Below, piece after piece: positions 1 to 6,448 of a stretch of DNA of 8,743 nt. A program made the translations under genes and the position numbers. Position 1 is the stretch's first letter, and every line of letters begins with the position of its first letter. Source of the DNA: Candidatus Methanogaster sp. UBA203 (GTDB taxonomy: Archaea; Halobacteriota; Methanosarcinia; Methanosarcinales; Methanogasteraceae). The notes beneath the pieces are model-generated. The model worked only from the letters and a program-made list of their open reading frames with translations. It was not told where the DNA came from and made no database searches. Location of the stretch: contig DASC01000103.1 in NCBI GenBank assembly GCA_002503595.1, forward strand, positions 1-8,743, in the 5' to 3' direction.

Positions 1-879
1 CATCCGGGTTTTGCAGAGATGCCGGTGCAGCATCAGGGGATGCAGCCGATGGGAGTAGGACATGCACCTAACGTTGCAGAGACGCCAATGCAGCAGGGGA
101 TGCCTATGCAGCAGATGGGGGGAACACCTGAACCGTATCATCCGGGTTTTGCAGAGATGCCGGTGCAGCATGACGGGGCGAAGCAGGAAGGGATACCAGA
201 TCATGTTCCTGACTTTGCAGAGATGTTTAAGCAGTATGAGGAAGCGAAGCAGAGCGGAGATGATGGGACGAAACAGGAGGAGACCCCAGATCATGTTCCT
301 GACTTTGCAGAGATGTTTAAGCAGTACGAGGAAGCGAAGCAGAGCGAAGATAGTGGGACGAAACAGGAGGAGACCCCAGATCATGTTCCTGACTTTGCAG
401 AGATGTTTAAGCAGTACGAGGAAGCGAAGCAGAGCGAAGATAGTGGGACGAAACATGAGGAGACCCCAGATCATGTTCTGGACCTTGCAGAGATGTTTAA
501 GCAGTACGAGGAAGCGAAGCAGAGCGAAAAGATGCCGGAAGAAATCCCGGGAATTCCACATGATAATGGATTTGACATCTATACCCTCGCCGAACTGATG
601 AGATGGACGGATTACACACTTAAAACAATCGAACGAAGTAGATTGGATGAGCTGCTGGATCTGTGTGTGTTTACCGGACATATTTCAGAGACGATAAAAG
701 ATACCGTCTCGAAGATCGCAGACCTATCCACTCAGGAGGTTGCTGAAGGGAGTACGTCAACGATGCAAGATCACATAGCCGCGATGTTCCAGTTGAATGC
801 GGTATTGAATCCAAGCGAGTCTGATCAGAAGGCGATCTATTCGATATATGGGGAATTGCCATGGAGGACGGTGGTGTAA
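1..879 (+). CDS. flaD/E: FlaD/E-family archaellum accessory protein, 5' end missing
   Basis: The frame is open from base 1, so the first ATG (19) is internal and the gene is cut by the window edge; 292 residues are visible. The last third (about residues 186-265) looks like the archaeal flagella D/E domain: LMRWTDYTL, then LDELLDL and GHISETIKDTV, matching the family pattern of a conserved Trp, a leucine-rich helix and a GWIS-like turn (here GHIS). In the family this domain belongs to the cytosolic ring around FlaH/FlaI that links the motor to chemotaxis. The visible N-terminal part is unusual: a Met/Gln/Pro-rich stretch (residues 1-57) and then four tandem 30-residue units, probably helical and highly charged. 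The next gene begins directly after the stop codon, and flaF-flaJ follow. The family call rests mainly on the C-terminal pattern plus position; whether a FlaC-like segment lies further upstream cannot be seen. Confidence 0.8.
   Translation, partial: HPGFAEMPVQHQGMQPMGVGHAPNVAETPMQQGMPMQQMGGTPEPYHPGFAEMPVQHDGAKQEGIPDHVPDFAEMFKQYEEAKQSGDDGTKQEETPDHVPDFAEMFKQYEEAKQSEDSGTKQEETPDHVPDFAEMFKQYEEAKQSEDSGTKHEETPDHVLDLAEMFKQYEEAKQSEKMPEEIPGIPHDNGFDIYTLAELMRWTDYTLKTIERSRLDELLDLCVFTGHISETIKDTVSKIADLSTQEVAEGSTSTMQDHIAAMFQLNAVLNPSESDQKAIYSIYGELPWRTVV
172..531 (+). repeat. Four tandem 90-bp coding repeats in FlaD/E
   Basis: Four in-frame units of exactly 90 bp (172-261, 262-351, 352-441, 442-531) each encode about 30 residues around HVPDFAEMFKQYEEAKQ. 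Units 2 and 3 are identical apart from their first codon (gat versus agt). Unit 1 and unit 4 carry several substitutions. A shorter, related core (HxPxxAE followed by M or T) also occurs at 1, 61 and 139, with spacings of 60, 78 and 63 bp, so the array extends past the left edge in degenerate form. Confidence 0.95.
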
Positions 880-1371
880 ATGGGCGGAGAAACGATCAGT
901 ATTGCTATGATCACGATAGCGTCCGTGATATGTGCTGCAACATTTGTCACTTCGGCATTTCCGGCGATTGCAAGGGCGCAGGATCCGCTCATAGCTTCAA
1001 CAGATGCGATCAATGATAGGATGAAGACCGATATAACGGTTATACACGAGACAGACTCTTTATCCGGAAGCATCGTATACATCTGGGTCAAGAACGTGGG
1101 AAACAATCGCATCCATCCGAATCTGATCGCTAACTCAGACCTCTTCTTCGGACCAGAAGGAGATTTCATGAGGGTTGTATATAATGAGACCGGATCGATC
1201 TCACCAGGCTGGAACTATACAATCGAAAACGGTGGTGATAGATGGGGGCAGGGAGAGACGATCAAGGTCACGATGAATATAACTGGTAATCCGGTTATAT
1301 CCGGGGAGGAGTATTTCGTCAAGTTCATAATGTACAATGGTATCTCGGATGAGGATTATTTCACGGTGTGA
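880..1371 (+). CDS. flaF: Archaellum stator protein FlaF (ArlF)
   Basis: A 163-residue protein with one N-terminal membrane segment (about residues 6-30) and a beta-rich external domain containing IVYIWVKNVGNNRI, a strand-turn pattern typical of FlaF/FlaG. In studied archaea FlaF binds the S-layer and, with FlaG, anchors the rotating motor outside the membrane. Three N-glycosylation sequons (N102, N112, N133) all lie in the predicted external domain. The ATG directly follows the TAA of the FlaD/E gene, and GGTG repeats at 870-876 can act as ribosome binding site inside the preceding gene. Its length is normal for the family and its place between FlaD/E and flaG is the canonical one. FlaF and FlaG are distant paralogues; order in the operon is the main reason for calling this one FlaF. 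Confidence 0.88.
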   Translation: MGGETISIAMITIASVICAATFVTSAFPAIARAQDPLIASTDAINDRMKTDITVIHETDSLSGSIVYIWVKNVGNNRIHPNLIANSDLFFGPEGDFMRVVYNETGSISPGWNYTIENGGDRWGQGETIKVTMNITGNPVISGEEYFVKFIMYNGISDEDYFTV

Positions 1372-1372
1372 T
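1368..1372 (+). promoter_or_regulatory. Ribosome binding site of flaG built on the flaF stop codon
   Basis: GTGAT, complementary to the archaeal 16S 3' end (AUCACCUCC), contains the TGA stop of flaF (1369-1371) and is followed by exactly 4 nt before ATG 1377. The same GTGAT-4 nt-ATG arrangement occurs before flaH and flaI, and it favours 1377 over the upstream in-frame GTG (1368) or ATG (1371). Confidence 0.6.
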
Positions 1373-1376
1373 GGGA

Positions 1377-1892
1377 ATGGGGGCTGGATCAATCATTGCG
1401 GCGGTAGTAGCGGTTGCAGCAATCCTGATAGCAGCCAATGTTGTCATAACAGGGGGGTTATATATGACCAATACGCTAACAAGCTCGATGAAAGAGGTGC
1501 AGGATGCAAAGAATGAGCAGTTGAAGACGGAGATAGAGATCAGTAACATCACTGCGAATAAAACCCGTATCAACGTAACGCTTCATAACACGGGTCATGA
1601 ACGGATCAGGGAATATTCGCAGATGGATCTGATCGTGCATTACCATTCGGTCAATGGTGGGGATGTGAGGATCGTCTGGCTACCATACACGAATAAAACG
1701 CCGGATGATGATGAATGGACGGTAACCGGGATATCACCGGATCTGATCAATCCTGATATATTCGATCCTGATGAGGAGATGACGATCCGGATCGAGGTGG
1801 ATGATAGCGATCCGATGAAATATGAATACATAAACTGGCTTCAGATAACGACTCCGAACGGAGTGGGTACATCAAAATACTTTAGTGGGTGA
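1377..1892 (+). CDS. flaG: Archaellum stator protein FlaG (ArlG)
   Basis: A protein of 171 residues from ATG 1377. It opens MGAGSIIAAVVAVAAIL, a single N-terminal membrane segment, followed by a strand-rich external domain (INVTLHNTGHERI, DLIVHY, then the acidic DPDEEMTIRIEVDD). In the family FlaG forms a short filament outside the membrane, capped by FlaF, that helps tie the motor to the S-layer. Four N-glycosylation sequons (NIT, NKT, NVT and a second NKT) sit in the predicted external part; three of them are crowded into about 12 residues. Two other in-frame starts exist, GTG 1368 (4-nt overlap with flaF) and ATG 1371, but only 1377 has a well-placed ribosome binding site. A run of six G (1452-1457) lies within the region encoding the membrane segment. 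Confidence 0.85.
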   Translation: MGAGSIIAAVVAVAAILIAANVVITGGLYMTNTLTSSMKEVQDAKNEQLKTEIEISNITANKTRINVTLHNTGHERIREYSQMDLIVHYHSVNGGDVRIVWLPYTNKTPDDDEWTVTGISPDLINPDIFDPDEEMTIRIEVDDSDPMKYEYINWLQITTPNGVGTSKYFSG

Positions 1893-1893
1893 T
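1888..1893 (+). promoter_or_regulatory. Ribosome binding site of flaH containing the flaG stop codon
   Basis: GGTGAT includes the TGA stop of flaG (1890-1892) and lies 4 nt before ATG 1898. It decides the flaH start in favour of ATG 1898 over the in-frame GTG at 1889, which sits inside the binding site itself. Confidence 0.7.
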
Positions 1894-1897
1894 CAAT

Positions 1898-2635
1898 ATG
1901 GCTGAAGAAGAATTCGACGATGAAGAAGAAGAATTTCTTGCGGATGTCCTATCCTCAGGAAATTATGAGATCGATCAGAAGATGGGTGGCGGAATCCCGA
2001 TGGATTCACTATCCCTCTTCGAAGGACAGAACGATAGTGGTAAGTCGGTCATTGTACAGCAGATTATGTGGGGGGGCTTGAATCAGGGACGGCGCATCTC
2101 CATATTCACGACTGAAAACACTGTCAAGAGCTTGCTTAAGCAGATGGCGAGTCTATCACTCGATGTAGATGATTATTTCATCATAGGACGTTTGAATATA
2201 TTTCCGGTCCATGTACAGGGCGTTGACTGGGATGAAAACGCGTGTGACAACCTGCTCGAGTTCATGCTGAAATCCATGGAGCGGTGTAAGAATGAGGTTA
2301 TCATCATCGATTCGCTCACGGTCTTTGTCTTTCATTCGAGTGATAACGACATCCTGAATTTCTTCACAGGATGCAAAAAGCTGTGTGATCTTGGAAAGAC
2401 GATTCTACTGACGGCACATGGATATGCATTCCCTGAGAATCTTCTGATCAGGATCAGATCGATCTGTGACGCACACCTGCACCTGAAGACAGAAGAATCT
2501 GGCGATCAGATGATAAAGTCGCTGGAGGTTGCAAAGATACGGGGTGCACAGAAGAGCACAGGAAACATCGTCAGCTTCGACGTCGATCCTGGCTTTGGTA
2601 TGAGGATCATCCCGATCTCGAAGGCAAAGGCGTAA
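1898..2635 (+). CDS. flaH: Archaellum regulatory ATP-binding protein FlaH (ArlH)
   Basis: A 245-residue RecA/KaiC-fold protein. The Walker A motif is GQNDSGKS (residues 43-50) and the Walker B strand is VIIIDSLTVF (from about 134, Asp138). ATTPase-like activity is weak or absent in studied FlaH proteins; the family binds ATP, sits as a ring on FlaI and regulates it, and is contacted by the FlaC/D/E ring. The C-terminal half has the expected strand-rich ending (LEVAKIRG, then VSFDVDPGFGMRI). Length is typical. The N-terminus is strongly acidic (EEEFDDEEEEF, residues 3-13). GTG 1889 is a possible longer start, but it would use bases of the binding site GGTGAT. Seven consecutive G (2070-2076) fall shortly after Walker A. 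The gene lies between flaG and flaI as usual. Confidence 0.95.
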   Translation: MAEEEFDDEEEEFLADVLSSGNYEIDQKMGGGIPMDSLSLFEGQNDSGKSVIVQQIMWGGLNQGRRISIFTTENTVKSLLKQMASLSLDVDDYFIIGRLNIFPVHVQGVDWDENACDNLLEFMLKSMERCKNEVIIIDSLTVFVFHSSDNDILNFFTGCKKLCDLGKTILLTAHGYAFPENLLIRIRSICDAHLHLKTEESGDQMIKSLEVAKIRGAQKSTGNIVSFDVDPGFGMRIIPISKAKA

Positions 2636-2639
2636 GTAA

Positions 2640-2645
2640 GGTGAT
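2640..2645 (+). promoter_or_regulatory. Ribosome binding site of flaI
   Basis: GGTGAT lies 4 nt before ATG 2650, the same geometry as for flaH. The in-frame GTG at 2641 is inside this motif, so 2650 is the better start. Unlike in flaG and flaH, the upstream stop (TAA, 2633-2635) is just outside the motif. Confidence 0.7.
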
Positions 2646-2649
2646 TAAG

Positions 2650-4404
2650 ATGGAGTCTCTACCCTTTGAACCGAACGTTCCCGAGGCGCATGGAGCCGAT
2701 ATGATGCAGTGTGGACTCTATCGCATGTTACCTCCGGATGCAAAGAAGTTCATCAGTGCAGAGGAGAACCGTCATGTACTTGATTACATCCACATGCTTC
2801 CACTCGATGATATAGGGGTACCAAAGTTCTACCCCGAGCTTTCGAGAGATCTGAAGAAGATAACGAAGCCGAATATCATATATCCTGCCGGAGATGGGAT
2901 ATCCATCCATATTTATCCGGATAAAAAGGATGTGAGGAACTACTATATCCCTATCGAACCAACCCTGTTCGCGAGTGTCGATGAACTGCTCATAGAGGTG
3001 GAAGAAGCACTTGTCGATATTGTAGACGTTCTGGAGGTTACAACAGATGATATAGATTCTAAGAAAGCCTTACTGGAAGAGGGTCTCGATGATGTATGCA
3101 TCATAGAAGACGATGGAGATGGGGGGGCAGAAGGAGGGATCAGGAAGAGGATATTTGATCGCATCCGCGGATTTGCCAGGACCACCAAAAATAAGAAGGT
3201 GCATGTAACCCCTGACGAATTTCAGAAGATCAAATACTACATATTCAAGGATAAGATCGGGATGGGACCACTCCAGCCACTCCTGATGGATCCGTATATC
3301 GAGGATATCAGCTGCAGTGGTGTGGGGCAGATATTTGTGGAGCACAAGATCTTTTCCGGATTAAAGACGACGATAACGTTTGGTAGTATAGCGGATCTCG
3401 ATTCTTATGTTGTGCGGATGTCCGAGAAGATAGGAAAGCCGATAACATACCGGGATCCGATCGTTGATGCCGCTCTCCCTGACGGATCAAGGATAAACAT
3501 CGTGTTCGGAGAGGATGTATCGAAACGGGGCAGCAATTTCACGATAAGGAAGTTTTCAGAGACGCCGCTCAGCATCTTAAACATCATCGACTTCCATACG
3601 CTCGACTATACGATGGCTGCGTACCTCTGGATGTTGTTGGGTGCGGGGATGAACTGTTTCGTTGTTGGTGAGACCGCATCAGGAAAGACGACGACGCTTA
3701 ATGCAATGACAACGTGTATACAGGCAGGTGCAAAAATTATATCGATAGAAGACACACCCGAATTACAGGTACCTCATAAGAACTGGTTAAGAGAAGTCAC
3801 AAGAGGATCCGGAGACGGGGGAAGTTCGGACGTGTCGATGTTTGATCTGCTGAAGGCTGCCTTGAGGCAGCGTCCGGATGAGATAATAATCGGCGAGATC
3901 AGGGGCGCTGAGGGTAACATCGCTTTTCAGGCGATGCAGACAGGACATCCTGCGATGGCTACGTTTCACGCAGCATCTGTTGAGAAACTGATCCAGCGAC
4001 TGACCGGAGACCCCATAAATGTTCCAAAGACATACATAGACAACTTAAACCTTGTTGTCATCCAGAATGCTGTGAACGTCCCGGGTAAAGGGATGGCGAG
4101 GCGTATCACAAGCATCAACGAGATTGTAGGATATGATCCATCCTCACAGTCATTCTCCTTCGTCGAGACGTTTCAGTGGGATCCTTCAAAAGATGTATTC
4201 AAATTTACAGGAAAGAACAACTCGTACCTGCTTGAGAACAAGATCGCTCCAAAGCGCGGCTTAGCGAAGAATAAACGAAGAAGGATATATAAAGAGCTTG
4301 ATCGAAGAGAGAAGATCTTAAGGAAGATACACGATGCAGGGGTACTCGGATTCTATGAGTTATTCGCGATGATGGGGCGTGCGGAAGAGGAGGGGATCGT
4401 GTGA
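2650..4404 (+). CDS. flaI: Archaellum motor and assembly ATPase FlaI (ArlI)
   Basis: A 584-residue type II/IV secretion superfamily ATPase. The C-terminal domain has every hallmark: Walker A GETASGKT (residues 340-347), Asp box ISIEDTPEL (about 365-372), Walker B IIIGE (412-416, Glu416) with the following RGAE, and His box GHPAMATFHA (432-441). In the family it forms a hexamer that drives filament assembly and then rotation, working with FlaH and the FlaJ platform. The N-terminal third is a substrate/membrane-interaction domain joined by a Gly/Asp-rich linker (DDGDGGAEGG) that contains a G7 tract at 3121-3127. Length is slightly above the usual 520-560 residues. ATG 2650 is chosen over GTG 2641 because of the binding site at 2640-2645. 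Its last 4 nt overlap flaJ. Confidence 0.97.
   Translation: MESLPFEPNVPEAHGADMMQCGLYRMLPPDAKKFISAEENRHVLDYIHMLPLDDIGVPKFYPELSRDLKKITKPNIIYPAGDGISIHIYPDKKDVRNYYIPIEPTLFASVDELLIEVEEALVDIVDVLEVTTDDIDSKKALLEEGLDDVCIIEDDGDGGAEGGIRKRIFDRIRGFARTTKNKKVHVTPDEFQKIKYYIFKDKIGMGPLQPLLMDPYIEDISCSGVGQIFVEHKIFSGLKTTITFGSIADLDSYVVRMSEKIGKPITYRDPIVDAALPDGSRINIVFGEDVSKRGSNFTIRKFSETPLSILNIIDFHTLDYTMAAYLWMLLGAGMNCFVVGETASGKTTTLNAMTTCIQAGAKIISIEDTPELQVPHKNWLREVTRGSGDGGSSDVSMFDLLKAALRQRPDEIIIGEIRGAEGNIAFQAMQTGHPAMATFHAASVEKLIQRLTGDPINVPKTYIDNLNLVVIQNAVNVPGKGMARRITSINEIVGYDPSSQSFSFVETFQWDPSKDVFKFTGKNNSYLLENKIAPKRGLAKNKRRRIYKELDRREKILRKIHDAGVLGFYELFAMMGRAEEEGIV
4387..4395 (+). promoter_or_regulatory. Ribosome binding site of flaJ
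   Basis: GAGGAGGGG, inside the end of flaI, is a strong purine-rich site 5 nt before the GTG start at 4401. It supports GTG as the true flaJ start, with the GTGA overlap on the flaI stop. Confidence 0.75.
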
Positions 4405-5879
4405 GTGAGGAGAAGAGGGTTGCGGATGATCTACTCTTCCTGCTCACGTATATGGCATCGATTGCCACAGCAGATATCGATAGGAATGAGCTGTTCAAAC
4501 ATACATCTGAGCAGAACTATCCGCTGTCGATATATTTCAAGCGAGTATACACGCTTGCTGCAAAGTGGAGCTATGCATATTCAAAGGCGTGCAAATTCAT
4601 CTCAAAAAAGGCAAAGTTTGTGATCTTGAAGGAATTTTTCGGGAGAATGGCAAGTGCCATGTCATCAGGGGAGCCTGAAAAGGAGTTTCTGAAGAATGAG
4701 ATGAGCACGATGGAAAGTATATACTCTAATAATTATGAAAGAAACATCGAGGCATTGAAAAAATGGACGGATGGGTATACCGCGCTCCTCATCTCAACAA
4801 CGCTCATTGTAATGGTTATACTACTATCAACAATGCTATATCCAATCGGAGATATACATCAGACTGCATTTGTGATCGCTATGGTGACGACCGTCATCTG
4901 TGGGATAGGGGTATTTACCATACGCGATGCAGCTCCATCCGAGTTGAGAACACATTCGCTTGAGACCGGATCGAAAGAACAAGAGACCATAAAACTGCTC
5001 TACAGGGCATTACTTCCAGCCGGATTCATAGTGACACTTGGTTTGATTCTGTTAAAGGTACATCTCGGATATATCATGATCGCTGCCGCAGCATTCGTAG
5101 CTCCGATCGGGGTTATGGCGGTGATTGATGATGGCAAGGTAACCGGCAGGGATTTTAACTTCCCATCGTTTGCAAAGACGCTTGGTTCACTTGCAGGAAC
5201 GATGGGCATCAATCAGAATATTGCGATGAATCACTTAGACCGCGAAACAGTCGGATCCCTTGAACCACTGGTCAATACGTTACATAAAAGTCTATCGCTC
5301 GAACTCAGCCCGAGTCTCTGCTGGGAGAGGTTCATAAGGGACAGTGGATCTGAGCTGATGAACCGATGCACAAGGATATTTAATGATGCTATAAATCTTG
5401 GTGGAGATCCTGCAGAGATCGGAAAGATCGTCTCTTCATCAAGCCTTGCAATCGTTCTCTTAAGAATGAAGCGAAAACCTGTCAGTGCCAACTTTGCAGG
5501 GTTGGTTATACTGCTCCACACCGCAATGTCAGCCCTTCTCATATTCATCATCGAGATCATAGTTGCATTTAATAATGCGCTTGCAACGATGTTTGAATCA
5601 TCGGGCTTAGCGGAGGGTGGTATGAGTGGTATGGGTGGTATGACCGGGCTTGCGGGCAGTTTCGGAGGTACAGGTTCTGCTGAGCTTACCTTCCTGTACC
5701 AGTTTACGGTAACTACAATCTTCATAATGACGATTTCAAACAGCTTTGCAGTGAAGGTGGCAGATGGCGGCGCAAAGCATAAGATATTCTTCTATGGATC
5801 GATACTGACTGCTGTATCGGGTCTGGTTATGCTGGTCGTACCGGGTCTTGTATCCACGATGTTCGCGATTAACGTGTAA
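4401..5879 (+). CDS. flaJ: Archaellum membrane platform protein FlaJ (ArlJ)
   Basis: A 492-residue polytopic membrane protein of the type II secretion F / FlaJ family, on which FlaI and FlaH assemble. Predicted membrane segments: about 127-149, 154-174, 203-219, 221-241, 364-390, 432-451 and 463-490. Two cytosolic regions match the paired T2SF arrangement: roughly 75-120 (FFGRMASAMSSGEPEKEFL) and 251-345 (FAKTLGSLAGTMGI, then NDAINLGGDPAEIG). A Gly/Met-rich stretch (about 402-429, EGGMSGMGGMTG) sits between two membrane segments. It is shorter than the 550-580 residues I recall as usual; the shortage seems to be in the N-terminal cytosolic part. Start GTG 4401 overlaps the flaI stop by 4 nt, which implies coupled translation. 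No frameshift is visible. Confidence 0.93.
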   Translation: MSEEKRVADDLLFLLTYMASIATADIDRNELFKHTSEQNYPLSIYFKRVYTLAAKWSYAYSKACKFISKKAKFVILKEFFGRMASAMSSGEPEKEFLKNEMSTMESIYSNNYERNIEALKKWTDGYTALLISTTLIVMVILLSTMLYPIGDIHQTAFVIAMVTTVICGIGVFTIRDAAPSELRTHSLETGSKEQETIKLLYRALLPAGFIVTLGLILLKVHLGYIMIAAAAFVAPIGVMAVIDDGKVTGRDFNFPSFAKTLGSLAGTMGINQNIAMNHLDRETVGSLEPLVNTLHKSLSLELSPSLCWERFIRDSGSELMNRCTRIFNDAINLGGDPAEIGKIVSSSSLAIVLLRMKRKPVSANFAGLVILLHTAMSALLIFIIEIIVAFNNALATMFESSGLAEGGMSGMGGMTGLAGSFGGTGSAELTFLYQFTVTTIFIMTISNSFAVKVADGGAKHKIFFYGSILTAVSGLVMLVVPGLVSTMFAINV

Positions 5880-5890
5880 GACGTGATGAT

Positions 5891-6292
5891 ATGAATATAG
5901 GTGAGATAATTGAAAGACTGATTCGGAAGATAAAAGGGGAAGATGAGATGGGCATTGAGCTGGAGATCGAAGATATATTATCCGACGAGATGGAGATCGA
6001 AGATCAAGTATCCGACGAGATGGAGATCGAAGAAGTGTCAGGAGATGATGTAGAGTTGGTGCAAACAAGCGAAGATAGAGATTGCGAAGAGTCTATAGAA
6101 GGCGGTTTCGCCGCAGATGAAGAAGCGGTACCTGAAATCGAAGACGATCTGCTTGATAAGCTAAAGCATGACGACGATTTAAGTGTCGAGGACGAATATG
6201 GCATACTGGAGGAGTTAGAGGACGTAACCGCGGAGGAACTGGTGAGAGATATGAACAACCTTCTTATGGAGTTGAGAGGATGGAAAATATAA
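5891..6292 (+). CDS. Very acidic repeat protein after flaJ, function unknown
   Basis: A 133-residue protein I do not recognise. It starts with a short amphipathic, partly basic helix (GEIIERLIRKIKG), followed by an extremely Asp/Glu-rich body and a final helix (AEELVRDMNNLLMELRGWKI). There is no membrane segment or signal peptide, so it should be cytosolic. Three tandem 10-residue units occupy about residues 23-52. The ATG is 11 nt after the flaJ stop, with GTGAT at 5883-5887 as binding site, and the next small ORF overlaps its end, so it looks like part of the archaellum transcript. A role as adaptor to the cytosolic ring or to chemotaxis proteins is only a guess from position and charge. 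The regular ORF, binding site and spacing make it a real gene. Confidence 0.75.
   Translation: MNIGEIIERLIRKIKGEDEMGIELEIEDILSDEMEIEDQVSDEMEIEEVSGDDVELVQTSEDRDCEESIEGGFAADEEAVPEIEDDLLDKLKHDDDLSVEDEYGILEELEDVTAEELVRDMNNLLMELRGWKI
5957..6046 (+). repeat. Three tandem 30-bp coding repeats in the acidic protein
   Basis: Units 5957-5986, 5987-6016 and 6017-6046 encode ELEIEDILSD, EMEIEDQVSD and EMEIEEVSGD. The block gagatggagatcgaaga recurs in units 2 and 3, and unit 1 differs from it at one base, so this is a direct DNA repeat and not only biased composition. Confidence 0.9.
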
Positions 6293-6435
6293 AGAAACCT
6301 CCGCGACCTATGAGGACGCCCATGAGCATTGAAATGTGCCCTGTGAAAGAGAATATGAAAGAGGAGCGCATCAGGGTATCAGGCGAAGATGTCGGAGGAA
6401 ACGATAGGCACGCATTGAGCCAGGAGATGCGTTGA
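6280..6435 (+). CDS. Small 51-residue ORF overlapping the acidic gene
   Basis: An ORF of 51 codons starting MENIKKPPRPMRTPMSIEM and ending at TGA 6433-6435. Its ATG lies inside the last codons of the acidic gene (13-nt overlap), with GGAG at 6268-6271 placed 8 nt upstream, as expected for coupled translation. It fills almost all of the otherwise empty gap up to the next gene, whose binding site AAGGAG (6437-6442) begins 2 nt after its stop. The product has no membrane segment, is charged and has an N-terminal Pro/Arg-rich patch. I recognise no family. The support is position, binding site and packing only; composition cannot prove coding at this length. Confidence 0.5.
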   Translation: MENIKKPPRPMRTPMSIEMCPVKENMKEERIRVSGEDVGGNDRHALSQEMR

Positions 6436-6448
6436 AAAGGAGTTATAG

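Noticed and set aside
172..531. Possible CRISPR-like array
   Set aside because: The 90-bp units are contiguous, in frame and coding, with no unique spacers.
62..598. Long Arg/Cys-rich plus-strand ORF over the repeats
   Set aside because: Out-of-frame shadow of the FlaD/E repeat region, open only because the repeat unit lacks stops in that frame.
5231..5725. 164-codon minus-strand ORF
   Set aside because: Antisense shadow of flaJ, whose membrane segments and domain pattern are clear.
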